Position numbers and translations under genes: made by a program. The notes under the pieces are model-generated. The model did not search any database. It was not told the DNA's origin and worked only from the letters and a program-made list of their open reading frames with translations. From assembly GCA_963555705.1 (NCBI GenBank), contig OY743189.1, positions 6,899,501 through 6,963,500 on the forward strand: a DNA stretch of 64,000 nucleotides, given 5' to 3'. The stretch's first letter is position 1. The number at the start of each line of letters is the position of its first letter. Below are positions 10,203 through 20,601 of this stretch, in pieces. This DNA comes from Ligustrum vulgare. Lineage: Eukaryota; Streptophyta; Magnoliopsida; Lamiales; Oleaceae.

Positions 10203-11576
10203 AACGAGTTCAAAGTCGTTTTGGGCATATTGATGTCGTTATCATGAATCTGTCATTGTCATCCATATTGATTCACCCAACATCGTTCCAGTTTATTAGA
10301 ACTTGAAGTACATTGAATTTCTCCAAGGGAATATAGACGTGAATGCAATAGCTCGAAATGTGTCCCAATGTGGAGGAAGAGATTGACTGCAGAGTTATTG
10401 GCATGAAACTTTGAGCCTTAGTGTACATTGATAAATCTGGATTTTGTTTGTCTAATCATGAATCTTTTTGAGTAGTTGTTTATCTGGAGTGAGGATACTT
10501 GATTTGTATTAGAAATTATGCTTGTGTAGTTGGAGGTTGAATTTATTGTTAGTTGTGCAGACAATAAACATTACATTTTAGATGTGGAAGTGTTTAGGAT
10601 TTATCAATTTTTGTTGGAATGAGAATGATTGATTTTTAGCAGGTTGTTGTTCATTTGATTTTAAACTATAACAAGGTTGAAATCGTTACTTTGCACACAT
10701 ATCGATTTTAACATCGTTCCCATCTAAAAAAGATAGTAACGAGATATAAATCGTTATTTCGTAAACATAACATGTTCAACATCGTTTCTTTTGAAAAGAC
10801 CTTACTGCTTTATTTCTATCCATAACGAGGTTGAACTCGTTACTGTGTACACGTAACGACTTAAATGTCGTTATAGTTACTGCTTCAAAGTCGTTAGTAA
10901 CGATATTAATGTCGTTACAGTTGAAAATACCTTACTGCTTTACTGTTGTTCATAACGACATTGAAATCGTTACTTCATAAAAATAACGACATAAATGTCG
11001 TTACATATATTTACGGATATGCCCTCGTCGTCCAAAATTCCCACCAGTCAACAAATTCGCACTAACTTTTCAAAAACTATGTTTAAGTCATTGTAATGAC
11101 TTCAAATCCGTTATAATTTGGAAGATCGTTTCATTGTAATTGTAACAACATTGAGCTCGTTTGTGTGGAAAATAGCCTAAAACGATGTGGAGGTCGTTAC
11201 TGTTTCAGTAGAACGAGTTTGAGATCGTTATGCTTCAGGCTCAGAAAGTCACATAACGATAATTATGTCGTTTGTTTACAAATTTGACGACATTAAACTC
11301 GTTCCAGTGTACTATATTACCAAAACGATGTCAATGTCTTTTTTTCAATAACAAAACGATATTGGAATCGTTATGTTCACAGCCGAATAAATATCACAAC
11401 GAGTTAAATGTCGTTCTTTCGTAAGTTTGGCGAACTCTATATCGTTTCAGTGTAAATTATTACTATAACGTCGTCTGTATCGTTTCTTCAATCGCAACAC
11501 GATATGTATATCGTTATGACTCAAATCGTTGAGCTGATCGTTCTTTGCCGTCTAAAGTGCCTACAATAGACGTAAT

Positions 11577-11775
11577 CTAACAAAAATGGGTCATAAAAGG
11601 TGATTCAAACACTTTGTAAATCGACATGATTAGAAAGATAGGATCAATATGAGATGAAGTTCCTTTAGTTATCTATTACCTTGGAACTTCTACACTTGAG
11701 AGAAATGATCCTATCTTTCTAATCATGTCGATTTACAAAGTGTTTGAATCACTTTTTACGACCCATTTTTGTTAG
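11577..11775. repeat. Central hairpin: 69-bp inverted repeat with 61-bp loop
   Basis: Left arm 11577-11645 starts CTAACAAAAATGGGTC and ends GATAGGATC. Right arm 11707-11775 is its reverse complement with two mismatches near CATAAAAGG/CGTAAAAAG. The pairing continues outward less perfectly (GATCGTTCTTT..CGT on the left against ACGATCGAATC on the right), showing this is the axis of the larger palindrome. Confidence 0.95.
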
Positions 11776-12029
11776 ATTATGCCCGTTGGAAGCATTTCGG
11801 ATGGTAAAGAACGATCGAATCATCGATTTCATCCATAACGATACACAAGTCGTGTTCCACATGAAGAAACAATATCTAAGCCGTTATAGTTATAATTTAC
11901 ATTGGAACGAGATGCAGTTCGTTAATTTAACACTAGAACGATATGGAAGACGTTATAATGGTTTTTCTGTTTTTGACAAAACGATATTAATATCGTTGCA
12001 TGTGCAAAGAAACGATGTCAATATCGTTT

Positions 12030-13200
12030 TAGTTAATATTTAAACAAGAACGATCTTAATGTCGTTTAATTTGTACAGAAACTACATCGTTGTCGTTATG
12101 TTATTTTCTGATGCTAAATCAAAACGATATGTAACTCGTTATATGTCAAATGAAACGACATATTTATCGTTATAGTTTTATTTTCAACTCCAATGATCTC
12201 AAAATCGTTATTATTACATTGGAACGATTTATCAAATGATCACGATTTTGAAATCGTTACAACGACTTAAACATCGTTACGACAAAACTTGTGCGAGTTT
12301 GTTGACTGTTTGGATTTATGAACGACGAGGGCATTATTGTAAATATGTCGTAACGACATAAACCTCGTTTTGTGTACAAAGTAACGATTTCTACCTCGTT
12401 ATAAATAGATCTGAAGTAGTAACTATAACGACATGAAAATCGTTATGTGTACACAGTAACGACTTCAAGCTCGTTACTACTTTTTTTTTACTATAATGAT
12501 TTTAAATTCGTTATGTGAACAAAGTAACGACTTAGACCTCGAAATGGTTCTCTTGTCGTTATGAGTTCTATTACAATGTACTTATAGCGACAAAAAGTCA
12601 TATATAGCAATAAATAACACATTTTCTCGATGTCGTTAATTTTTAGTCAACATTTCAACTAAAACAATCTCGATGTTGTTAAGTTTTTACAGAAACTACA
12701 TGAATGTCGTTATATTATTTTCAGAAACTGAATTCATACAATACTTAACTCGTTATATACCAAATGAAACCACATCTATATCGTTTTAGTTTATTTTCAA
12801 CTCCACTAATCTCAAAATCGTTATTATTACATTGGAACGATTTACCAAATGATCACGATTTTGAAGTCATTACAACGACTTAAATATCGCTATGACAAAA
12901 TTTGTGCGAGTTTGTTGACAGTTCAAATTTATGGACAAGGAGGGCATTATTGTAAATATTTCTTAACGACATAAACCTTGTTATGTGTATAAAGTAATGA
13001 CTTCTACCTCGTTATGAATATATTCGAAGCAGTAACTATAACGACATTGAACTCGTTACGTGTGCAAAGTAACGATTTAGACCTCGAAAGAGTTCTCTTG
13101 TCGTTATGAGTTCCGTTAAAAGGTATCTATAGTGACAAAAACTATCTATAGCAATAAATAACACATTTTCTCAAATCAGTTTTTAACCACACAAATCTAT
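12030..13200. repeat. Direct duplication (~611-bp period) inside the right palindrome arm
   Basis: The block about 12030-12625 recurs at about 12640-13200. Anchors include TTGTGCGAGTTTGTTGAC at 12290 and 12901, and TTATTACATTGGAACGATTT around 12208 and 12819, both offset by 611 bp. The second copy has lost several AACGA/TCGTT ends by point mutation. Confidence 0.85.
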
Positions 13201-13639
13201 CAACCTTGTTACTATGTTTTTTTTGTATTGGAACAACATGAAATTCGTTACGTGTGCAAAGTAACGGTTTAGACCTCGTTATGAACAGATCTAAAGTATT
13301 ATTTTCTTCTCAACTGCAACGACATTGAACTCGTTATGTGTACACAATAACGAATTCAACCTACTTACCAAGTTTTTCTATTTGAACGACATTAAACTCG
13401 TGGTTTCGAAAGTATTATATAGCGTAACAGTTCTCTAGTTAAAAGAAAACAAATTTATTTGTCTTTCTTTATCATGTGAACAGAATGAATCATCTTGATA
13501 AGCATTTGGAGTCACCCTAAGTTGTCATAATTAACAAATAATATATGCGCATTAACTATTCAATTTATGTTAAACAAAATAAATTTTCATTTAATAAGTC
13601 TATAAAATAATTATTTGGTATTATAAAATAAAATAAAAC

Positions 13640-14170
13640 GTCTAACTTCAATTTTTTTTTTCCAAAATACTTTTAGAAAATATTACATGTTTATTAAATA
13701 TAACTTATTACAAAAAATGTTGGTTCTAATATTTTTTTATTAAATATTAAAGGTTCAATTCATTACTATTTTAAATTAAAATATTTTTAAAAAGTCTTAT
13801 ATGTTTATTAGATATAACTTCTTCCCCAAAGTGTTTTTAGTTCAGTGTTTTGGTTGACTTTATAATATTTTTAATACATATTTATTTGGTAGATATAATT
13901 TATTACAAAAAATGTTATTGGTTCAAGTGGTTTGATCCTTAAACTTTTTAACTAAAAGTACCGGATTCAATTCCTTGAACCTTAGATTTATATAGGAAAG
14001 AAATTTTTTAGAATACAATATATATATGTGTTAGAGATATTTGTTACACAAAATGTTGTTTGATTAAATGGTTTGGTTCTTAAATTTTTTAACAATATGT
14101 GCAGGGTTCAATTCCTTTCAAACTCAGATTTTCGGAGGAAAAAAAAAGAAATTTTAAGTTAACATACTAT
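13640..14170. repeat. Degenerate ~120-130-bp tandem repeat, very AT-rich
   Basis: The phrase TTTATTAGATATAACTTATTACAAAAAATGTT, with changes, recurs at about 13690, 13810, 13890 and 14030. It is often followed by GGTTCAATTCMTT-like sequence and a Phe/Leu-rich AT tract. It lies between the palindromic array and the next LTR. No gene seen. Confidence 0.6.
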
Positions 14171-14269
14171 GGATAAAAATGTCTTTTAACATTTTAATAT
14201 ATTTTTCTATTATATTATTTTTTTACTTTGGCCAAACAAACAAATGTTTTATCAGTACATTAATAAACT

Positions 14270-15396
14270 CAAAACCCTCTCTTTCTCTCTGTATTGGAAC
14301 CGAGAGAGGGAGAGTCGTGCGAGAGAGGAGCACCGGCTCCTCTCGATGTGGTGCATCCGGCGACATTCTCTGGCGATCTGTGTACCACCGTCAAGTAGCG
14401 GCGACGGGGGGTAAACGGTGACGGAAATGGGTAGAATTTGGGGCTAGTTCTGGGCGAAACCAAAGTTGTTGGGTAGTGATTTGGAGCTATGATTCCGGCA
14501 TTATTCCGGTTAATTGGCGGTGGTCGAAGGTAAGTGGTATGTTTCTTGGTTTATTCTTGGTTTGGGCTTTGATTTTGGGTTAGATTTTGAATGAGAAATA
14601 GTTATTGGTGGTCTCGGTAATGGAGGTTATAGTGGTGGTGTGATTATGGTGGATGATGGGAGTCCGGTTTGAGTGATGAAGGTGGCGGGTTGTGGAAGGC
14701 AGTGTCTGGTTTTGCGACTGTTGTGATGATCTTGCAGGATTGGGTTGTAATGGTGGATTGTTTTGCATTTGGCATGAGGTTTGGGGTGGTATAGGGATGG
14801 CTGCCGCAGATTTTGTACAATTGCTGAGCTGGTTCGGGTATGGTAGCTGCCAGTGTGGCGATGCTGAAGGTGTGGATTGGTTGTGGTAAACTCAATTGTT
14901 GTGAATGTGTACATCGTTGAAGTGTATAATTGGGGAAATCCTTACCAAACTTGCAGTGTGTGTAAAGTGAAGGAAATGGGAGGAAGAAGGAGATGATTTA
15001 TACTCTGTGTTGTTGACGTTTTGAGTTTTGAAATTGAATAGGGGAGTTAAGAATTTGTCTTAACTCGTAATGGCTGGAGTTGCACTTGAATTTGGCTGGG
15101 AGTTAAATTTTTGGATTTATTGTCTGAATTAATTTAGGATTTTGAATTATAATAATAATCAAAATTTTGATTATTGGATTAAAATAAAATTTTGGGATAA
15201 AATAATGATTTAGACAAAATTTTGATTTCGTAAATTAGATTTAAATGAATTTAAGTTTCTTTTTAAAAATCTTAAAATAATTAATAGGGCTAGACGAGAG
15301 TCTTATTTTGAAAATAGTGACAGTAGATGTTGAAGAGTCATAGCAACAAGTACGTTAAAACTAACTTTTAAATTTGAAAATTTCTCGGTTGTTACA
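14270..15396 (-). repeat. 5' part of a minus-strand Gypsy LTR (second copy)
   Basis: On the minus strand the LTR starts at 15396 with TGTAACAACCGAGAAATTT, after the polypurine tract, and has GAGTATAAATCATC as probable TATA box near 15000. The first ~700 bp match 5158-5855. A further 420 bp, more GC-rich and with GAGAGGGAGAGTCG-type sequence, extend to about 14270. The LTR end (GGGGCGTTACA) is not attached here; the piece starting at 8336 has it. The likeliest reading is one LTR split by the 9.7-14.2 kb insertions. Confidence 0.65.
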
Positions 15397-15604
15397 ACCT
15401 TCTCCACTTAAAATAATTTCGTTCGCGAAATTTAATTCATTTGTTCTGCGAGATCTGGGTATTTGACAAGAATGTATTCTTCCTTTTTCCCAGGTGACCT
15501 CAACTTTACTATATCTATCCCGTTGGACTTTAACTAAAGAAACTTCTCGATTTATAAGGACATGGACTTTTTCTCAACCTCATAATCAATCATTTCAATT
15601 ACGT
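15397..15604 (-). pseudogene. Second copy of the Gypsy polypurine tract and chromodomain end
   Basis: The minus strand shows AAGTGGAGAAGGT next to the LTR, TTTCGCGAACGAAATT, and the degraded chromodomain terminus, closely matching 5856-6060. Similarity stops at 15604 inside AATTGAAATGATTG, where an unrelated plus-strand Gypsy fragment begins. With 8336 it implies internal sequence on both sides of one LTR, as in recombined tandem elements. Confidence 0.6.
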
Positions 15605-15605
15605 G

Positions 15606-16260
15606 GTACAATTCTTCACAGCACACGACCATCAAAATGATTCCGTTTGAGGCCCTTTATGGAATTCCTCCTCCACACTTAACCTTGGGACCTTACTTAT
15701 AGTCCAAGGTGGCAGTAGTAAACCAAATGGTTTAAGAGAGACATTGAATCGATAGAAAATTGAAAGAAATTTTAGCTTAAGCAAAGGCTCGAATGAAATT
15801 ATATGCATATCAAAAAAGGACAGATAGGGAGTTTACAGCGGGGGATTGGGTGTATCTCAAACTCCACCCCTACCAACAGCAGACAGTAGCAAAAGGAACC
15901 AACAACAAAATCAGTCCGAATACTTTGGTCCATATCAAATTGTTCAGAAAATTGGTCAGGTAGCTTACAAATTGGATCTAACAGCCTCTGCTAAGATACA
16001 TCTCATTTTTCACACTTTACTAAAGATGAAGGTAGGAACTCCAACTCTGGTCACATCAGATCTTCCTCAATTTGTGGCTGGTGATAAAGAATTCTGGTAT
16101 CCAGAAACCATTGTCCAGGTTAAAGAAATTTAGAAGTGAAGGGGAATAATAGAACAGTAGCTAATCAAGTGGCAACATCGTGAACAGGAAGAAACACGTA
16201 CGAATTGGCTGAGGATATTTTGCACCGTTTTCCAAATTTTGACCTTTAGGGACAAGGGTG
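15606..16260 (+). pseudogene. Ty3/Gypsy integrase C-terminal end, fragment
   Basis: Translations in changing frames give WYNSSQHTTIKMIPFEALYG (the integrase/GPY region), GDWVYLKLHPYQQQT, then SEYFGPYQIVQKIGQVAYKL and SAKIHLIFHTLLKMKVG, the conserved order of the chromovirus integrase tail. LIKWQHREQEETRTNWL follows, a chromodomain-like end. Several stops and shifts are present and everything upstream is missing. It is the 3' end of a plus-strand element whose polypurine tract and LTR follow directly. Confidence 0.8.
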
Positions 16261-16265
16261 TTCTG

Positions 16266-16283
16266 AGGGGGGGGGGGGGGAGA
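16266..16283 (+). other. Polypurine tract (poly-G) of the plus-strand Gypsy fragment
   Basis: A GAG plus a run of about 14 G and AGA sits between the pol end and TGTCATAATCC. Such G-runs are typical plus-strand primers in this lineage. Confidence 0.75.
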
Positions 16284-16284
16284 T

Positions 16285-16776
16285 TGTCATAATCCAGGAT
16301 TAAGAGCTAAATGGAAACAGTGGGTGTTAAAGAAGAAGCGTGTAAAGAAAGGGGCGCCAACTGAAATAACAGGAACTTAAATGGAGAGACGACACCATTT
16401 CAGCTACAGGGCAGTAGGCACAAGATGACACCATTTTATCATCTATTATTTACTATTCAGATTTTACGTTTTATATTTCACATTTTGTATCGAAAGTGCG
16501 ATTTTATGTTAGTTTAATAGGGGTGAACTAAAGGAATCAGGTTGTTGAATTGGTTAGTTTCTCTCTCAATTTCTGATTCGTTCTCTTGCTCTTTTCTCCT
16601 CTTCCTCATCTCTTTTTCTGAATTTACTTGTAATTGTTCGTTGATTAATACAAATTTACAGCTGAATCCTTAATAGTTCAGCTGAGTTCACATAATGAGT
16701 GCTGATTCATTTGTGGATATTCTAATATATTTGATTAATAACCTCTGGGTTATTAAATATCATTCTCGGCCTCACA
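16285..16776 (+). repeat. Gypsy 3' LTR (about 490 bp)
   Basis: It begins TGTCATAATCCAGG after the polypurine tract and probably ends CTCGGCCTCACA. It contains a pyrimidine-rich U5-like stretch (CTCTCTCAATTTC..CTCTTCCTCATC) and no ORF. The 3' edge is chosen only for its CA end, since no partner LTR is in the window. Confidence 0.5.
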
Positions 16777-17536
16777 GAAACACGCAATAGAAGACTTTGG
16801 GTCCATACCTGTTTAAAATTGTAAGTCACATGTTTAGAATATAAGCTTAGAATTTTTTTTTCCATGGCTTCCTTAATTTTCGAGACTAGTGTAATGGAGG
16901 ATGGGTTTAGTTTATAATTTTGTTAATTTGGGTTCTGGTTTATGTGTGCTGGAATTTGGAGAATGAATCAAGTATCTAAATTTGATATTTCCTAGAGAAA
17001 TTTGAAGTGCAGGACAAGGGTTCGATGAACAATCTGAATGAAAATTGCTTCCACTTTTGCCCAATTTTCTCAAGTGAAACTCTTGCATTAATGTTTACTA
17101 TCATTCATCGTTCATTAATTCAATATTTCGGGCACCGTTCATGCATAAACATGGGATTGAAATCGAGACATTATTGCATGGTTTTACTGCATCAGTGCAG
17201 GAAAATAGCTTCACGTCACCTTTTCCTGACCCAAACGACCTCGATTTGACCTGAATTTTGAATACGTTGCAGATCATGTCACATGCTTTCATATACCCAG
17301 ACATGGCTTGGGAAGATTTTAGTTTATCGAGGTGATGTCAAGGACTAAAAATCAGTAGTCAACCATATTTTAAAAATTCAGAATTTTACTTTATCCTAGC
17401 TTGGGAGTACTGGTATTGATTTGCTTCAGATACTACGAGGTAATTATGCTTCTAATTTTGATTATTTCTCAATTACAAGGAACACATCATTGAAGAACAC
17501 TTCGGGCCAAATGGAAAAGCAAGAAAATGGTCAAAT
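16777..17536 (+). repeat. 3' untranslated end and LTR start of an older Athila-like element
   Basis: 17200-17420 resembles 22520-22760: both share TTCACGTCACCT/CTCACGTCACCT, GACCTGAATTTTGAATACGTTGCAGATCAT-like sequence, ATGGCTTGGGAA and a terminal AGYTTGGGRGTAYTGGT, a probable Athila polypurine tract. Sequence after the tract (about 17410-17536) would be its LTR, interrupted by the Athila-A insertion at 17537. It may resume at 33210. Confidence 0.5.
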
Positions 17537-19058
17537 TGATAAGTGTTTTTTATACACTTATTTATACGTCAAAATTAGAATATATTATTGTCATTTTTGA
17601 ATAAATACTATTTAATTTGTATCTATTTGTTTAACTTACAGAAAATATCCCAAAAGATGAAGAATGAAGTAGTTAATGGAAAAAATGCACAATTGGATGC
17701 TAATTGGAGCTTAATTGAGCAAGTAAGAAATTTATGACAACAACGAGGAAAGATTCATGATGCCAAAGTGAATAAATCAAGAGTTGGAGGACCCAATTGA
17801 AGGAATTAAGAGCTTAAACGAGTATATCAAGAAAATTCTAAAGTTTGAGGACTAAATCGCTTCAATTTAAAGTTGAGGACTGAGGTTGTAAATAAAAAGT
17901 AGGGACCAACTTGTACAATAGAAAAAAGTGGAAAATTGCCCTTCAATACAAGTCCACGTGATCGTTGGATCTCTACTGCACGATCACGCGGAGCCTCGAA
18001 ATATTCACCCGAGAGTGTAATACTCAACCACGCGATCGTAGGGCTTTGTGCCGCGCGATTGCATGGCTTTCCGACAGGTTCACGATTAGATTTTTCTCGC
18101 AATTTTAAACAGATTTTCAGCCCGTTCGACCTAGTTTCTCCAACACCTATATATAGAACAGAAGAGGCGTGAATTTTGGACCTTTGCCTCTCCAAAGAAC
18201 GAGCTAAAATTGAGAATTCAACATCAAATTCTTGGGGAATCAAGTATCGCAAATGGGCATGAATTGAAGATAATTGAAGAATCAAAACTTGGTGCAAGCG
18301 TTTATTATTTTCAATGAACATTTATTTTTATTGTTTTTGTTCTTTATTAATGATGTGTAACTAAACTCCATGTTGAGATGAACGATGTAGTCTAGTCATA
18401 TTATTTTAACTTCAAGTTCCATAGTTTTAATGTTTTGTTGCATGTATTGATTTATTATTGTTCTTAATGCTTGAATTGCTTGATCACCAATTCATGATAT
18501 ATTGAGTTGTTTCCATAATCCGAGATGTGAGTTAATAATTTAGAACGTGGTAATAAATCTGATAATTGAACAAGAGATAGAGATATACTTTTGTTCTTAT
18601 TGCGGTCGTTTGTGAATTCTTGTATGTCACACATCTAGATAAGGAATATTCGCCCTCTATAGAGATACATGGTCGACTTATTTAGGTAGAATTGATTTAA
18701 ACTTGAGAGAGGAATTTCAATAAACATTAGTGAATTCTACTGAATGCATAATTAGGAAATAAAACTGGAATTGGAGTTAGTATAATTGGCTAGGTAAATT
18801 CATGAATCCCAACTACTTTACAATCATCTTTAAAAACAAAAGCAAGCTCGCAATTTTATTTCTTTAATTCAATTCGTTAGTTTTAGCTTTAAAAACCAAA
18901 ATTCTTTCATCCTTTTAAATAGAGTTAAGAGCTAACATATTTCGATACTTAGTAACAGTCTCTGTGTGATGAAAATCCGGACTCCTGGGTCCACTTTATT
19001 ACTTCTCATAACCTGTACACTTGTGGGTGTATCTCGCATCGCAAGATATTAGTGAACA
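17537..19058 (+). repeat. 5' LTR of Athila-like element A
   Basis: It matches 31696-33209 over its length. It has a CG-rich block with Pvu I-like GCGATCG motifs (17957-18065), then ACACCTATATATAGAACAG, a probable TATA box near 18145. The LTR end is fixed by TTAGTGAACA plus the primer site. The 164-codon minus-strand frame here is incidental. Confidence 0.88.
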
Positions 19059-19064
19059 AGTTTT

Positions 19065-19082
19065 TGGCGCCATTGTTGAGGA
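19065..19082 (+). other. Primer binding site of Athila-like element A
   Basis: TTTTTGGCGCCATTGTTGAG begins two bases after the LTR. It resembles the Athila/Tat primer site TGGCGCCGTTGCCGGGGA, with several differences at its 3' half. Confidence 0.75.
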
Positions 19083-19188
19083 CTACTTATATATTAATAT
19101 CGATATCCATTAGTTCTTACTTTACTTTGAACTTTATTTTATTTTATTTTGTTTTTGTTTTTTATTTTATTTTTGCTTTAATTAATTC

Positions 19189-19661
19189 ATGTCAAGGAGG
19201 ACTAATTCATTTGATTTGCTTCCTTTTAATACAGAAATTGAACGCATCTTTCGGCAGAGGCGTAGACAACAGTTGGAAGCAGATCAACAAACAGATTTAG
19301 CCATGATAGATAATAGACATCAAAATAATCAGAATAATCTGCCAGCACCTGTTATTGGACAGCAACAAAATCATGGGGGCAGATTTTCAGAGATTACGTG
19401 GTTCCTCATGTGGGGAACATTGGAACATACATGTGCCTCCTGCAATCTGAGCAAATAATTTTGAGATCAAGACTTCCTTGATCCAAAACTTGTGCTTTTT
19501 TCATGGATTGCCATCTGAAGATCCACATGCGCATCTTCAGACCTTTTTGGAATTATGTGATATGTAGTGCATGAATGGAGTTTCAGATGATGTCGTGAAA
19601 TTAAAGTTATTCTCATTTTCTTTGGTGGACAAAGAAAAAACATGGTTCTATTCCTTGCCTC
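19189..19661 (+). pseudogene. gag: Athila-like gag, N-terminal part, broken
   Basis: The ATG at 19189 opens MSRRTNSFDLLPFNTEIERI, followed by FRQRRRQQLEADQQT, the usual start of Athila Gag just after the primer site. After a frameshift the capsid continues as [18 protein letters not shown], then GVSDDVVKLKLFSFSLVDKE and TWFYSLP, the conserved order of this family. Sequence stops at about 19661 where a Tekay-type LTR is joined. At least two frameshifts and one stop are needed to read it, and the C-terminal half of Gag is missing. Confidence 0.85.
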
Positions 19662-20601
19662 TGCATAGCGACCGAGAATTTTTCAGTTGATTATAAAATA
19701 AATATTTAATTTCTCAAAAGCGTGTCGCTATAATTTTATCTATTTTTAAATTAGAGTGTGTTCGTCTAGCCATGTTGATTATTTCTAGCCAATAAAATAT
19801 AATTTGAGTCCAATTTGATTTCTAGCCAAACTTCGTATTTTAAATATTGCCCAAGTCCAAGTTGATTTAAGCCTAAAATTATTATCTATTTTAAATCCGA
19901 ATTATTTTAAGTCTAAAGTTTCAAAGTTCAATTTTATTATTATCCAAATATATTTTTCATCCAAGTTTCATCTTTTAAATAATTATTTTTAGTAATGTAT
20001 TCTATTCGCACTAGTATTCTTGTATCCCAAATTTTTTTACAATCCTATTCTAAATCAAACATTTCCATATCCAACGTTTTACAATTCTATTCCAATTAGA
20101 ACACTTTCCATATCAAATCTATATATACTCCCTTTCTTCAATCCAATTCCTCAAACACAAACTGTCATGACCTCCATATACTAATATGCCAAAAACCACA
20201 ATCTGCTATGCAGAATTCCACACCACAATACCACGAAGGAGATCACTACAATACCAAAATTTAATCAAGCCAATGCCAATCAAATCAAGCCTCAGACACA
20301 CTGCCTTCAATTCAGACTCAAACCATACTGCCTTAAATTGCATGATTATGTGTGTTATTTATGATATAGTTTATTTAATCTTGCGCTGAACCTACTGAGT
20401 ATTTCTATGAAATGCTCACATTTTCTTTAAACTTACAAATTTTCAGATTTTGGAGTTGGCGATGTAGCGTGCGATGGTGGCTATTGAAGAATTAGAAAAT
20501 GAAATTTAATTTTTAGTTATTTTCCGCAAAATCATTATTCTCGAAAACCAATTTGAAATGATGACGTGGGGTTGTGGATGTTTAGAACTCGGGGTGTTAC
20601 A
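19662..20601 (+). repeat. Tekay/Del-type LTR inserted in or recombined into element A
   Basis: It starts TGCATAGCGACCGAG and ends GAACTCGGGGTGTTACA, both matching the termini of the Gypsy LTRs at 5855 (minus), 8336 (minus) and 15396 (minus). It has TATATATACTCCC as possible TATA sequence at about 20120, and a 3' half with GCGATGTAGCGTGCGATGGTGGC. Neighbouring five bases (GCCTC before, AAGAA after) do not match. Simple solo-LTR formation is therefore not proved; part of Athila gag is also missing across the junction. Confidence 0.7.

Larger units (their letters stand above)
10203..13402. repeat. Large imperfect palindrome made of AACGA-N8-TCGTT units (foldback-like element)
   Basis: Dozens of interrupted palindromes of one design, AACGA, eight variable bases, TCGTT (18 bp, often with T before and A after), fill this stretch. 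Examples are at 10203-10220, 10824-10841, 10855-10872, 10899-10916, 10954-10971 and 10985-11002; neighbours are often about 31 or 44 bp apart. The whole stretch is also folded on itself. Sequence at 10990-11065 (with GCCCTCGTCGT and AGTCAACAAA) is the inverted counterpart of 12295-12370, and the centre is the 69-bp hairpin at 11577-11775. The region lacks any credible ORF. Long-armed palindromes resemble foldback-type DNA transposons, whose transcripts can feed small-RNA pathways. I could not find terminal repeats or a target duplication, so the mobile nature is inference. Confidence 0.85.

Noticed and set aside
11744..12043. 99-codon ORF inside the palindromic array
   Set aside because: It runs through AACGA/TCGTT units with no domain, and is explained by the repeat composition.
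10203..13402. CRISPR-like array, because of regularly spaced short repeats
   Set aside because: The repeated part is only five bases at each end of an 18-bp palindrome, intervals vary, both strands are equivalent, there are no cas genes, and the genome is a plant's.
9770..14230. Terminal inverted repeats of the palindromic element (ATATGCCCATAGCATTT against TTTTATCCATAGTATGTT)
   Set aside because: The likeness is short and weak, and no matching target duplication could be found, so the ends remain open.
14580..14914. His/Thr-rich minus-strand ORFs in the Gypsy LTR, also seen at 5075-5424
   Set aside because: Repeated only because the LTR is repeated; no domain, and frames differ between copies. 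It could be a leader peptide, but nothing supports it.
17827..18321. 164-codon minus-strand ORF, a possible host gene
   Set aside because: It lies wholly inside the Athila LTR, is broken in the sister LTR at 32 kb, and has no recognisable domain.
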